Source of the DNA: Ignavibacteriota bacterium | GTDB taxonomy: Bacteria > Bacteroidota > Ignavibacteria > UBA10030 > SZUA-254 | Length of the DNA: 47,526 nucleotides | NCBI GenBank assembly: GCA_016209795.1 | Contig: JACQVI010000081.1 | Span: 1-47,526 of the forward strand | Reading direction: 5' to 3' | In this document: in pieces, positions 9,347 to 19,390 of the stretch | Numbering within the stretch: the first letter of the stretch is position 1 | Layout: each line of letters opens with the position of its first letter | The notes under the pieces: generated by a model | Databases searched by the model: none | The model's input: only the letters and a program-made list of their open reading frames with translations | Told to the model about the DNA's origin: nothing | Program-made: the position numbers and the translations under genes

Positions 9347-12235
9347 ATGGAACAGGATAAGCTCATAGTCAAGGGTGCTCGCGTCCATAATCTGAAGAAT
9401 ATCGATGTGGAGATGCCGAGGGATAAGTTCATTGTTATTACTGGACTTTCCGGCTCCGGCAAATCCAGCCTTGCCTTTGATACGATCTATGCCGAGGGAC
9501 AGCGCCGCTATGTGGAGAGTCTCTCAGCCTATGCACGGCAGTTTCTTGGTGTCATGGAGCGACCGGATGTCGATTATATCGAAGGACTAAGCCCTGCAAT
9601 TTCCATCGAGCAGAAGAGTGTCTCCCATAACCCACGGTCAACAGTTGGCACAGTAACCGAAATCTATGATTATCTTCGTCTTCTCTTCGCCCGTGTAGGC
9701 GTTCAGCACTGCTACAAGTGTGGGCGAGTAGTGAAAAGACAATCCGTGGATCAAATCATCGATGCAGTGATGGAGTATTCCTCGGCCACGAAAATTCAAA
9801 TCCTCGCGCCGGTGATACGGGGACGAAAGGGGCATTACCGTGAGTTGTTCGAGCAAATCGTCAAAGATGGCTTCCTCCGAGTGCGTGTTGATGGCGAGAT
9901 CAAAGAAATTTACAAGGGCATGCAGGTCGATCGGTACAAGATTCACAATATAGAAGTTGTTGTTGATAGACTTGTTGTTCGCTCAGACATGCGCTCTCGT
10001 ACTGCCGAATCGATTGAAGCGGCATTGAGAATAGGCTCGGGTATGGTGATCGTAAACTCACTCCCGCAAGATGAACGTAAGCAAGTTGCACAGCAGGGTG
10101 GAGATCAGCTCTTCAGCCAGCATCTTGCTTGTCTTTCCTGCGGTATCAGCTACGACGAGCCTGCACCGAATTCATTTTCGTTCAACTCGCCCTATGGCGC
10201 TTGCCCTTCTTGTAATGGACTTGGAGAAACAAAGGAGTTCGATATCGATCTTATCATTCCTGACGACTCACACTCTTTGAATCAAGAAGGTCTTGCACCC
10301 CTTGGCAAACCGCGCGAGATGTGGCTGTGGAATCAGGTAAAAGCGGTCGCCGAAAAATACCGATTTGATTTTGATACACCGATCAACAAGCTTCCGAAGA
10401 AGGTTGTTCCTATTTTACTCTATGGTGCAGACGATGAGAAGTTTGAAATTTCATACACGGCTTCCGGTGGTAGATCGCTCGTATATAAACATCGCTACAG
10501 CGGTATCATCGAGACGATGAAGCATTACTACGAAGAGACATCATCAGAAGGAGTGCGTCAGTGGGTTGAATCATTTATGAACACGAAGCCATGTTCAGAG
10601 TGCAGAGGAGGACGTTTGCGGAAAGAAAGCTTATCTGTTAAACTCATTGACACTAACACGAAGAAGGCAGTCAATATCCATGATGTTGTGAAGCTCTCTA
10701 TTCAGGATGCACGTCAATTCTTCGAATCGTTTACGCTTAACAAACGTCAACTTGAAATTGCAACTCAAATCCTGAAAGAAATCAAACAGCGTCTCCAGTT
10801 CCTTCTCAATGTCGGCTTAGATTACCTCACGCTTGACCGATCAGCTCGGACTCTCTCAGGCGGCGAGGCACAGCGCATCCGTCTCGCAACACAGATTGGC
10901 TCGCAGTTAGTCGGTGTGTTATACATCCTCGATGAGCCAAGCATCGGTCTTCACCAGCGTGATAACATTAAGCTGATCAACAGTCTGAAAGAACTTCGAG
11001 ACTTAGGCAATACGATCATTGTTGTTGAACATGATAAGGAGACAATCCAGAGTGCTGATTTCGTAGTGGATTTAGGTCCGGGTGCTGGTGAGCATGGAGG
11101 CTATGTAGTGACCATAGGAAAGCCTAAAGAATTAAAAATTTCTGGGAATGGCTATGATGGAACGTCGTACACGGCTCTCTATCTATTTGGTCAGAAAAAA
11201 ATTGAGATACCTTTCGAGCGGCGGGAAGGAGATGGTAAATGTGTGGTCCTCAAAGGGTGTACGGGCAACAATCTGAAATCTATTAGTGTTTCTATTCCTG
11301 TTGGTAAATTTGTCTGTATCACAGGTGTAAGCGGCTCGGGGAAATCAACGCTTATTGCGGACACACTCTACAAGATTCTTGCACGCAAATTTTACAAGTC
11401 CAAAGTTGTTCCTCTTCCGTACAAATCTATCGAGGGTTTGGAAAACATTGACAAGGTCATCGAGATCGACCAGTCACCTATAGGGCGTACACCACGTTCG
11501 AATCCTGCAACGTATACTGGACTGTTTACCCACATTCGAGATTTGTATGCACAACTGCCAGAGGCAAAAATTCGCGGCTATAAGGTTGGTCGATTCAGTT
11601 TCAATGTCAAAGGCGGTCGCTGTGACGAGTGCGAAGGGGACGGTGTACGGAAGATCGAGATGAACTTCCTGCCTGATGTCTACGTCCTCTGTGAAGTCTG
11701 CAAAGGCAAACGTTACAACCGAGAAACGCTTGATATTCTTTACAAGGGGAAGTCCATTGCTGATGTGTTAGCTATGACCGTCGAGGAAGCCGTTGAATTT
11801 TTCAAGGATATTCCTCCGCTGAAAAGGAAACTGCAAACGCTGTACGATGTCGGCTTGGGCTACATCCGGCTTGGACAACAAGCAACAACGCTTTCTGGCG
11901 GTGAGGCACAGCGCGTGAAGCTTTCGACCGAACTTTCAAAAGTTGGAACTGGAAAGACGCTCTACATCTTGGATGAGCCGACAACGGGGTTGCATTTCGA
12001 AGATATCCGTATGTTGCTTTCCGTTTTGAACAAGCTTGTCGATAAAGGAAACACCGTCATCGTCATCGAGCACAATATGGACGTTATCAAATCTGCTGAC
12101 TGGATTATTGATTTAGGACCAGAGGGGGGAGATGATGGTGGGAGAATTGTGGCGGAGGGAACACCAGAGGAGATTGCAAAGATAAAGCAGTCGTATACCG
12201 GGAGGTTTTTGAAACGGGAATTGAATATTCTGTAA
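9347..12235 (+). CDS. uvrA: Excinuclease ABC subunit A
   Basis: [38 protein letters not shown], two ABC signatures ([34 protein letters not shown]), zinc-finger Cys pairs. Confidence 0.98.
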   Translation: MEQDKLIVKGARVHNLKNIDVEMPRDKFIVITGLSGSGKSSLAFDTIYAEGQRRYVESLSAYARQFLGVMERPDVDYIEGLSPAISIEQKSVSHNPRSTVGTVTEIYDYLRLLFARVGVQHCYKCGRVVKRQSVDQIIDAVMEYSSATKIQILAPVIRGRKGHYRELFEQIVKDGFLRVRVDGEIKEIYKGMQVDRYKIHNIEVVVDRLVVRSDMRSRTAESIEAALRIGSGMVIVNSLPQDERKQVAQQGGDQLFSQHLACLSCGISYDEPAPNSFSFNSPYGACPSCNGLGETKEFDIDLIIPDDSHSLNQEGLAPLGKPREMWLWNQVKAVAEKYRFDFDTPINKLPKKVVPILLYGADDEKFEISYTASGGRSLVYKHRYSGIIETMKHYYEETSSEGVRQWVESFMNTKPCSECRGGRLRKESLSVKLIDTNTKKAVNIHDVVKLSIQDARQFFESFTLNKRQLEIATQILKEIKQRLQFLLNVGLDYLTLDRSARTLSGGEAQRIRLATQIGSQLVGVLYILDEPSIGLHQRDNIKLINSLKELRDLGNTIIVVEHDKETIQSADFVVDLGPGAGEHGGYVVTIGKPKELKISGNGYDGTSYTALYLFGQKKIEIPFERREGDGKCVVLKGCTGNNLKSISVSIPVGKFVCITGVSGSGKSTLIADTLYKILARKFYKSKVVPLPYKSIEGLENIDKVIEIDQSPIGRTPRSNPATYTGLFTHIRDLYAQLPEAKIRGYKVGRFSFNVKGGRCDECEGDGVRKIEMNFLPDVYVLCEVCKGKRYNRETLDILYKGKSIADVLAMTVEEAVEFFKDIPPLKRKLQTLYDVGLGYIRLGQQATTLSGGEAQRVKLSTELSKVGTGKTLYILDEPTTGLHFEDIRMLLSVLNKLVDKGNTVIVIEHNMDVIKSADWIIDLGPEGGDDGGRIVAEGTPEEIAKIKQSYTGRFLKRELNIL

Positions 12236-12397
12236 ATACTTATCCCAAAGCTATCCTCTCTCACGCTAGATTTCCCGTTTAATTTCTTGAAACTTTTTCC
12301 AGACAAACCATTTCTTGATTGTATTTATAACAAAGGAAGGATGATGGCAGAGCCATAGCATCCTCCGCAAGTTAGTAATGGTGGATTAGTGGAGGTG

Positions 12398-12600
12398 GGG
12401 GCGGCGTGCGAAGGTCGCCCCTAACATTTCTTCTGTGCGAAGTACTGGATGATCGTATCCAGGGATTGGTTACTACTCCAGGGAGGAGGGCAGTAGTTCC
12501 GATATCTAAACGGAATGTTACTTGGTACGCTGATCTGAGAAAGCATTGTCTGGATTTGGGCGGAGATGTCATTTCTCTGCTTCGCACAGAGAAATCTGTT
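12398..12600. repeat. Structured intergenic region with nested inverted repeats
   Basis: ggggcg...cgcccc; ctggat-gatcgt-atccag (12445-12462); 11 bp arms tctgtgcgaag (12432-12442) / cttcgcacaga (12580-12590). Confidence 0.5.
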
Positions 12601-12620
12601 TAATGTTGCAAAACCCCTCA

Positions 12621-13307
12621 TTATGTTGAAACCCACCGATTGCCTTCGATATAAAATCTCCATTTTTTGTCACTACCGTTCTTAACGCCGATCCTTATTG
12701 TAGAAATGATTTTTGACTCCGGGATTGTTTCCCCATTCGCTATGTAAATTTCGTCCCCAAGTAGGTCAGTACCATTCTGCGCTTTCTTGATTCCAAACGC
12801 ATCGCACAACTTCGCCGGTCCGTTTGCCAACATCCTATAATCCCCGCCTGCCGTCCGCAAAGGCGGACTTCGGCGGGCAGGCGTTCCATCTGTTGTGAAT
12901 CCTCTGTTCCTACACATCAACTTGATTCCTTTGATCGGCTCTACCGCTCTCAGCAATATCGCTCTGCCTTTTCCTTTTTCTTCCGTTACCACATTTGCAC
13001 AAAAGTGCATGCCATACGTGAAGTAGACATACAGGTGTCCCCCTTCCCAGAACATGACCTCGTTGCGTATGGTTTGACCGCGATAAGCGTGACTGGCGGG
13101 ATCGGTCTCTCCAAGGTAGGCTTCCACTTCAACGATTTTTCCAATGAGTAGTTGTCGATCAATTCTTCGGCAGAAATATTTTCCCAGGAGATCTTTGGCG
13201 ACTGTTAGGGTTGGTCGAAGGTAGAAGGAGCGGGGTAGTTTTTTGAACAAACTCCCTCTCCTTTTAGGAAAGGTGTGGGGTGAGGTCTTCTTCACCGCTC
13301 TGTTCAA
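12621..13307 (-). CDS. mpg: DNA-3-methyladenine glycosylase (AAG/MPG family)
   Basis: FYLRPTLTVAKDLLGKYFCRR, VEVEAYLGETDPASHAYRGQTIRNEVMFWEGGHLYVYFTYGMHFCANVV, ILLRAVEPIKGI, NGPAKLCDAFGI. Start codon uncertain (TTG at 13307 or further in). Confidence 0.92.
   Translation of the reverse strand: MNRAVKKTSPHTFPKRRGSLFKKLPRSFYLRPTLTVAKDLLGKYFCRRIDRQLLIGKIVEVEAYLGETDPASHAYRGQTIRNEVMFWEGGHLYVYFTYGMHFCANVVTEEKGKGRAILLRAVEPIKGIKLMCRNRGFTTDGTPARRSPPLRTAGGDYRMLANGPAKLCDAFGIKKAQNGTDLLGDEIYIANGETIPESKIISTIRIGVKNGSDKKWRFYIEGNRWVST
12845..12883. repeat. Palindromic element inside mpg
   Basis: cgcctgcc-gtccgc-aaag-gcggac-ttcggcg-ggcaggcg: 8 bp outer and 6 bp inner arms. Confidence 0.85.
13252..13287. repeat. 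Palindromic element at the mpg N-terminus, same family as 857-975
   Basis: Minus strand agacctcaccccacacctttcctaaaaggagagggag shares cctcaccccac and a cctttcct-aaa-aggagagg stem with the element upstream of clpB. Confidence 0.7.
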
Positions 13308-14944
13308 CGATCCCGTCGGGAAAACTCCTTGACAATGCGTTCAACTTCTTCCTCTGAAATTCCACTACCAAGCATACCAGAAGATTTCTTTTCTGATGAA
13401 GGATTGCTCTTCGGTTTGTAAACAGGAACGTTACTAGCTTTGAGACGGATCCGCTCATCAATCTCCTCCATCCATGATTTGGTCGGTGCGGGTTTTGGGA
13501 CTTCAACTGGAATATTATGGCTTACCGCTGGCTTGATCTCTGGTTTGAATGATGGTTCTGGTATACGTGCTTCTGTACGGTCAGGTGGATTAATCGGTCT
13601 TGTCTCAAATGCCAGTCGTTTAATGTTGATCATATGTTTTGCAGAGACATTATCAGAAATAATTGATCCGCCGAATGTTCCGGGACCAAGCGTCATCGAA
13701 GGCAGTAGTTCATTCGTGTAACCGACTGCGCCAAGCGCAGCTTGCGTGTTGACGAGGATGCGAAATGCTGGCTTCTCCAAAGCAAACTTCATGATAATAT
13801 CTTCATCCATCGAGTGAATGACAAGTGTGTGGCCGATGCCACCGAATTCCAGGAGTTCAATGCACCGCTCACATCCTTCTCGCCAATTATCGACAGTGTA
13901 CAGGGAAAGAACTGGAGAGAGCTTTTCTCGCGAGAGCGGGTATTCTCTGCCAACTCCAGCTTGTTCTGCAATCAGAACTGTTGTCTCAGCAGGCACTGAG
14001 AATCCAGCTTTCTGAGCAATGTATGGAGCAGGTTTACCAACGATGTCTGGATTGATTGCGCCACGTTGATCGAACATTGTTCGTGCAAGTTTCTCTTTGT
14101 CTTCGCCCTCAACGAAGTAGCAACGACGGCGTTTGAATTCTTCGACGGCGACGTTCCTGATCGCTGAATCAACTATGACTGAGGCTTCTGTCGAGCAGAG
14201 TACACCGAGGTCAAATACTTTGCCAGAAACAATATCAGCAACTGCCTTGCGAATGTTAGCGCTCTTCTCGATATACGCGGGAACGTTGCCCGAGCCGACA
14301 CCATAACACGGCTTGCCGGCACTGTAGGCTGTTTTCACCATCGGTGTGCTGCCTGTGGCAAGGATGAGGGAAACGAGTTTATGTTTCATCAATTCGTTTG
14401 TCGATTCAATAGTAGGATTACTCAAGCATGACATCAATCCTTGGGGTGCGCCAACTGCTTCGGCTGCTTGAGCGAGGACATTTATTGCTTCGACTGTGCA
14501 TTTTGCTGCCCGAGGATGTGGACTTGCAACGATGGCGTTTCTCCCTTTCACAGAAATGATTGCTTTAAACATCACCGTAGATGTCGGATTGGTTGACGGG
14601 ATGAGCGCACAGACGACACCCATCGGCTCAGCAATCTCGATGATTTTTTTCTCCCGATCTTCGCTGATCACACCGACTGTCCTGAGATCTTTGATTGATT
14701 CCCAGACACGCCTAGTGGCAAACTCGTTCTTCTTCTTCTTATCTTCAGTTGCGCCAAAGCCAGTTTCTTCGTGTGCCATTCTGCCGAGGCGCTCGGCGGC
14801 TTCGTAGCCCGCATCTGCCATCGCTTTCACGATACGGTCAACGCGTGCTTGGTCGTACGCACGAAATTCTAACTGCGCTTGCTTTGCCTTCTGCACAAGC
14901 TCACGCATTTCCTGGATTGATTGGAGGTCTTTGTCGAGTGGCAT
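13304..14944 (-). CDS. CoA-acylating aldehyde dehydrogenase (EutE/PduP/AdhE-N-like) with C-terminal extension
   Basis: PMGVVCALIPSTNPTSTVMFKAIISVKGRNAIVASPHPRA, catalytic FDLGVLCSTEAS, LGPGTFGGSIISDNVSAKHMINIKRLAF. C-terminal GISEEEVERIVKEFSRRDR after a Pro/Ser-rich linker. Confidence 0.92.
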   Translation of the reverse strand: MPLDKDLQSIQEMRELVQKAKQAQLEFRAYDQARVDRIVKAMADAGYEAAERLGRMAHEETGFGATEDKKKKNEFATRRVWESIKDLRTVGVISEDREKKIIEIAEPMGVVCALIPSTNPTSTVMFKAIISVKGRNAIVASPHPRAAKCTVEAINVLAQAAEAVGAPQGLMSCLSNPTIESTNELMKHKLVSLILATGSTPMVKTAYSAGKPCYGVGSGNVPAYIEKSANIRKAVADIVSGKVFDLGVLCSTEASVIVDSAIRNVAVEEFKRRRCYFVEGEDKEKLARTMFDQRGAINPDIVGKPAPYIAQKAGFSVPAETTVLIAEQAGVGREYPLSREKLSPVLSLYTVDNWREGCERCIELLEFGGIGHTLVIHSMDEDIIMKFALEKPAFRILVNTQAALGAVGYTNELLPSMTLGPGTFGGSIISDNVSAKHMINIKRLAFETRPINPPDRTEARIPEPSFKPEIKPAVSHNIPVEVPKPAPTKSWMEEIDERIRLKASNVPVYKPKSNPSSEKKSSGMLGSGISEEEVERIVKEFSRRDR

Positions 14945-14954
14945 AAAATGTTCC

Positions 14955-15770
14955 TCAGAAGAAAAAGTTTAAACTCCCAAAAGGATATGGAGCTGTAACA
15001 AGTTGGTTTTTGAATATCACCAATGGCCAACTGAAGTCTATTACTGTCTTACGAGCGATATACCTGAAACCGAATAAATATGCAGGACTAGCAAAACCAG
15101 TAGGGCTATTGACTGAAGTCGCTTCTAACATGAGTTTCATCGCATCTTTCTGGAATCGTTGAATGAGGCGGTATTCTATTCCTGCTTGTCCATAGTATTG
15201 AGTTTCTAAGGCGTCTGTTGAATATAGAATCTGACCTATGCTAAAATGTCCTTTGAGTCGATCTCCGCCAAGTGAAGCTGCCACATTTGCCAACATAATA
15301 TCGGGAGATTGACGACCATAAAGATTAAAAAGATTATCGACGGGACCTTCGTAATGCTCGTAACACTCGTCCCAACAAGATGTGTATTTGTTTCCAACAT
15401 TAGCATAATCAGCACTAATGGAAAGTCCTTGAAATAAGCCGTTGGATTTCAGAATTTGAGCCTTGACGCCAAGCACAAGATTCAAGTCATTATGACGATC
15501 GTCGAATCGTATCTCTGTTGGCAAACTAAGCAGATTGATTTGAAGGAAATCTGTGACAGCGTAATTAACTTGAAGTACAACAACTTCAATAAAGCTAACT
15601 GATAATTGTCCTTGTTGCATTGTTTGTCCGGTTGACATGGTGAACAATTTATTTTGTGCTGGATCGGTCACATTTGTCTCATACTGTATGGTTGTATCTT
15701 GAATTTCTTGGCTGTGACAGTAAATAGAGGCGGATACCAACAAGAGACAATATCTGACCAAGTATTTCAT
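14955..15770 (-). CDS. Predicted outer-membrane beta-barrel protein
   Basis: Signal-peptide-like N-terminus MKYLVRYCLLLVSASIYCHSQ, alternating-hydrophobic strands, terminal aromatic residues (LNFFF). Likely start is the internal ATG rather than 15791. Confidence 0.55.
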   Translation of the reverse strand: MKYLVRYCLLLVSASIYCHSQEIQDTTIQYETNVTDPAQNKLFTMSTGQTMQQGQLSVSFIEVVVLQVNYAVTDFLQINLLSLPTEIRFDDRHNDLNLVLGVKAQILKSNGLFQGLSISADYANVGNKYTSCWDECYEHYEGPVDNLFNLYGRQSPDIMLANVAASLGGDRLKGHFSIGQILYSTDALETQYYGQAGIEYRLIQRFQKDAMKLMLEATSVNSPTGFASPAYLFGFRYIARKTVIDFSWPLVIFKNQLVTAPYPFGSLNFFF

Positions 15771-15774
15771 CTTC

Positions 15775-16230
15775 TTAGACAAGATATCCACTGTTCCACA
15801 AATTCAACCCAGTCCGATCATCATAAGCACGCACGAGTTCTTCATCTTCTCCCGAAGGGATGGATTCCCAAAACTCTTCGATGAAGACTTCACATGCAAA
15901 CAGTTTTGTTCCCGGCAAGAGATGTCCGCCAAACACCTTCCCTTGTGGGTCGCCGAGAAGGATGTGAACATGAACGAATGGTTTCCCGTCTCTGATGCTG
16001 ACGTTTCCTTGTAAGTTAAGAATTTCCATCCCGCCAGTAAACTCAAGTGGGTTGTACTTCTTCGCGTTCTGATCGTAATAAGCAATGGCGGCGTGAGTCG
16101 TTGCGCCTATGCCCTGAACGCGTCCCAAGCGAATGTTTTCTCTCTGCACAATCTCGGTTAATCCATCATACAAATCAGCGCCATAGGGAAGCTGACCAAT
16201 TAGTGTTCTTCGTACTTCGTACTTGGTCAT
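15775..16230 (-). CDS. PPC/DUF296 domain DNA-binding-like protein
   Basis: GADLYDGLTEIVQRENIRLGRVQGIGATTHAAIAYYD and HVHILLGDPQGKVFGGHLLPGTKLFACEVFIEEF. Confidence 0.88.
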   Translation of the reverse strand: MTKYEVRRTLIGQLPYGADLYDGLTEIVQRENIRLGRVQGIGATTHAAIAYYDQNAKKYNPLEFTGGMEILNLQGNVSIRDGKPFVHVHILLGDPQGKVFGGHLLPGTKLFACEVFIEEFWESIPSGEDEELVRAYDDRTGLNLWNSGYLV

Positions 16231-16244
16231 TGGTCAGTTGTCAT

Positions 16245-17312
16245 TTATCCTTGGTGGGGAAACAACTGCTCTTGTGTTAATCCCGCAGGGCGGGACTGTT
16301 TCTTCTTGAGATTGAAATGTTTGTACACTAACTCCGTTGCCTCTCGTCCACGTGGTGTGCGTTTGATAAAGCCTTCTTGGATAAGATACGGCTCGTACAC
16401 TTCTTCGATAGTCCCAGGTTCTTCACCAACAGCAACTGCGATTGTATTGACACCCACAGGACCGCCGTTGTATTTTTCTACAATTGCAAGCAGGATGCGT
16501 TTGTCCATATCGTCCAAGCCGTGCTCGTCAACTTCAAGCATTCTCAAGGCGTACTCGGCAACTTCCTTAGTGATCACGCCATCGTAGCGTGCAAGTTTTG
16601 CTTCTGCCTGGGCAAAATCCCTACAACGCTTGAGCAGACGATTGGAAATGCGTGGAGTCCCACGAGAGCGGCAAGCAATTTCAGTACCTGCATCAGGTTC
16701 GGTTTTAACATTAAGAATGTTCGCTGAGCGGGTGATGATCTTTTCTAAATCAGTTGGTTGATAGTAATCGAGGCGATTTGACAAGCCAAAGCGTGAGCGA
16801 AGTGGCGCAGAGAGAAGTCCAGCACGTGTCGTTGCACCAACAAGGGTGAAGTTTGGAAGATTCAACTGAACGCTGCGTGCATTCGGTCCGCTATCGATAA
16901 CGATGTCAATCTTAAAATCCTCCATTGCAGAGTAGAGATATTCTTCCACGAGGGGATTAAGGCGATGAATCTCGTCGATAAACAGAACATCGCCAGCATT
17001 CAGATTGGTGAGCACGCCAGCGAGGTTATAGGGCTTATCCAGAGCTGGACCAGACGTGACCTTTATCTGTGAGCCCATATCGTTGGCAATAATGTATGCC
17101 AGAGTGGTTTTACCTAAACCGGGTGGACCCGTGAGGAGAACATGATCTAAACTCTCGTTTCGTTTCTTTGCGGCGCTGATGAAGACTTTCAGGTTATCGA
17201 CAATGTTCTCTTGCCCTACGAAATCATGAAAGTGTAAGGGGCGAAGGGTCTGATCAAATTCAGCCTCGTTCTCGAGTCGTTCAGCAATTGCGACGTTTGT
17301 TTTCCTTGCCAT
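16245..17312 (-). CDS. ruvB: Holliday junction branch migration helicase RuvB
   Basis: [94 protein letters not shown]. Confidence 0.98.
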   Translation of the reverse strand: MARKTNVAIAERLENEAEFDQTLRPLHFHDFVGQENIVDNLKVFISAAKKRNESLDHVLLTGPPGLGKTTLAYIIANDMGSQIKVTSGPALDKPYNLAGVLTNLNAGDVLFIDEIHRLNPLVEEYLYSAMEDFKIDIVIDSGPNARSVQLNLPNFTLVGATTRAGLLSAPLRSRFGLSNRLDYYQPTDLEKIITRSANILNVKTEPDAGTEIACRSRGTPRISNRLLKRCRDFAQAEAKLARYDGVITKEVAEYALRMLEVDEHGLDDMDKRILLAIVEKYNGGPVGVNTIAVAVGEEPGTIEEVYEPYLIQEGFIKRTPRGREATELVYKHFNLKKKQSRPAGLTQEQLFPHQG

Positions 17313-17371
17313 ACTTGAACGATTGGAATGTACTGAGTTTTGAGATGAATATCAACAGGTTGAATAGACGA

Positions 17372-17974
17372 TTATGTGGTGCTATGCCGAAGCGCCAGTT
17401 TGATAAGCTCCTCAACAGAGATTTCCTTATCAACTCTCTCTCTCAGTACTGTGAGGACTGCTCTCTCAGCACTCTGCCGTGTGTAACCAAGTGACATTAA
17501 CGCAACAATTGCTTCGGTGCGAGCCTTAAGTTGTTTGCTTGTCGGAGGTGACGGAGTTTCAAAGACTTCCTGTTTGGCAAATTTATCGCGGAGTTCGAGG
17601 ATGATGCGCTCCGATGTTTTTCTCCCAACACCTGGGATGGACGTTAGAAGTGCAATGTTCCCTTGAATAATTGCCTCTCTTAATTCCTGTGTGGACAGAC
17701 CTGAAAGGATGCCCTGCGCCATCTTGGGTCCAATGCCTGAAATGGAGATCAAGAGACGAAATGCTTCCCGTTCTGCTTCTGTTGCAAAACCATACAACTG
17801 CATCACATCTTCACGGACATGCATGTACGTAAGAATCTTTACTTGTCCATCGGTGTGCCCAAGCTTTTCATACGTTGATAATGGAACATGCACAGCGTAG
17901 CCAACGCCGTTGACATCGATGATAAGCTCGGTTGGACTTTTGTGAGCCAGTTTACCGTGAAGATAGGAGATCAT
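17372..17974 (-). CDS. ruvA: Holliday junction branch migration protein RuvA
   Basis: MISYLHGKLAHKSPTELIIDVNGVGYAVHVPL, helix-hairpin-helix ISGIGPKMAQGILSGL and IPGVGRKTSERIILELRDK. Confidence 0.97.
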   Translation of the reverse strand: MISYLHGKLAHKSPTELIIDVNGVGYAVHVPLSTYEKLGHTDGQVKILTYMHVREDVMQLYGFATEAEREAFRLLISISGIGPKMAQGILSGLSTQELREAIIQGNIALLTSIPGVGRKTSERIILELRDKFAKQEVFETPSPPTSKQLKARTEAIVALMSLGYTRQSAERAVLTVLRERVDKEISVEELIKLALRHSTT

Positions 17975-18528
17975 TGTTTACGGGATTTATGAGATGAAGA
18001 TAGCTTTTCAGGATGTACTGTGACGAACGACTTCCAATCTTTAAACCTTCTTCGAGGTTGAATGACTCGTTGGAGATGACAGAGTGCAACAGCTATGGCA
18101 TCTGTGGTGTCGTAGTACTTTGGTACCTGTTTCAACTTCAAGAGGGATTTAACCATGTATTGAACTTGCTGTTTCGAAGCATTCCCATTTCCAACGATGG
18201 CTTTCTTAACCTCACGCGGGGAATATTCCTGTGTTGGAATTTCATGGGACACTGCAGCAAGCATCGCAACACCGCGTGCGTGTCCTAACTTCAGTGCGGA
18301 CTGGGCGTTCTTTCCATAAAACGCCGTCTCGATTGCAAATTCATCTGGATGATACTTATTAATAACTTCAGCGAGCCTAGTGTAGATAAGCTTGAGTCGT
18401 AGAGGCATGGATTTGGTGCTATCGTTCTTAATAGCATCGGAGCTGAGGACTTTTACTTTCCCATTGCGAGATTCAATAATGCCATAGCCTGTAATGAGTG
18501 TGCCCGGATCAACACCAAGGACGATCAT
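17971..18528 (-). CDS. ruvC: Crossover junction endodeoxyribonuclease RuvC
   Basis: MIVLGVDPGTLITGYGIIE, AIETAFYGKNAQSALKLGHARGVAM, ATDAIAVALCHL-type C-terminal motif. Confidence 0.97.
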   Translation of the reverse strand: MIVLGVDPGTLITGYGIIESRNGKVKVLSSDAIKNDSTKSMPLRLKLIYTRLAEVINKYHPDEFAIETAFYGKNAQSALKLGHARGVAMLAAVSHEIPTQEYSPREVKKAIVGNGNASKQQVQYMVKSLLKLKQVPKYYDTTDAIAVALCHLQRVIQPRRRFKDWKSFVTVHPEKLSSSHKSRKQ

Positions 18529-18631
18529 AGGTTGGTGAGTGGTTAAATAGTTAATTGGTTAATTGTTGAATGGTGGGTGACATGGTGATATCCACACAGA
18601 ACTATTTGCAATAAATTAACCATTTAACCAA

Positions 18632-19384
18632 TTAACCGACATTAAAGCTTGCCATCACTTTCTCATCGATGTCAAAGTTTGAATAGACGTGTTGCACGTC
18701 GTCATGCTCTTCCAGTGCTTCCATCAGTTTTAATACCGCCTCGACGTCTTTGCCTTCAACCTTCACTATGTTTTCTGGGACCATTTGAATTTCTGCATCG
18801 CTTACTTTAATACCTTGCGCTTCAAGGGTATTCTTGACCGTTTCAAAATGTTCTGGCGCTGTGGTAATTTCATACATCTCTTCATCAGTCCTCATATCCT
18901 CCGCACCAGCTTCAAGAATGATGTCTAGCAGTTCATCCTCGCTATAGACCGCTTTGTTCACATGAATGACACCTTTGCGATGGAACATCCATGTGACCGA
19001 GTTGGTGGCGCCAAGTTTTCCGTTGTTGCGTTCGAGGATATGCCGGATTTCAGAGACAGTGCGATTCTTATTATCAGTGACACATTCAATTAAGAGGGCA
19101 ACGCCACCCGGTCCATAACCTTCGTACGTAACGTCTTCGTATGCGACACCCGGAAGTTCACCAGTTCCCTTTTGTATCGCGCGTTTGATGTTGTCCGCGG
19201 GCATGTTGGCTGCTTTTGCTTTTTCAATAGCAAGACGAAGTCGTGGATTTCCTCTTGGATCGCCTCCGCCCATGCGGGCTGCTATGGTGATTTCTTTTAT
19301 GATTTGAGTGAAAGCCTTTCCTCGTTTCGCATCTGTAACAGCCTTCTTCCGTTTAATTGTTGCCCATTTTGAATGACCAGACAT
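18632..19384 (-). CDS. yebC: YebC/PmpR (TACO1) family protein
   Basis: [59 protein letters not shown]. Confidence 0.97.
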   Translation of the reverse strand: MSGHSKWATIKRKKAVTDAKRGKAFTQIIKEITIAARMGGGDPRGNPRLRLAIEKAKAANMPADNIKRAIQKGTGELPGVAYEDVTYEGYGPGGVALLIECVTDNKNRTVSEIRHILERNNGKLGATNSVTWMFHRKGVIHVNKAVYSEDELLDIILEAGAEDMRTDEEMYEITTAPEHFETVKNTLEAQGIKVSDAEIQMVPENIVKVEGKDVEAVLKLMEALEEHDDVQHVYSNFDIDEKVMASFNVG

Positions 19385-19390
19385 AGAACA

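Noticed and set aside
12406-12603. ORF MRRSPLTFLLCEVLDDRIQGL... as a transposase remnant
   Set aside because: No convincing motif, and both strands give comparable spurious ORFs in this palindrome-rich stretch.
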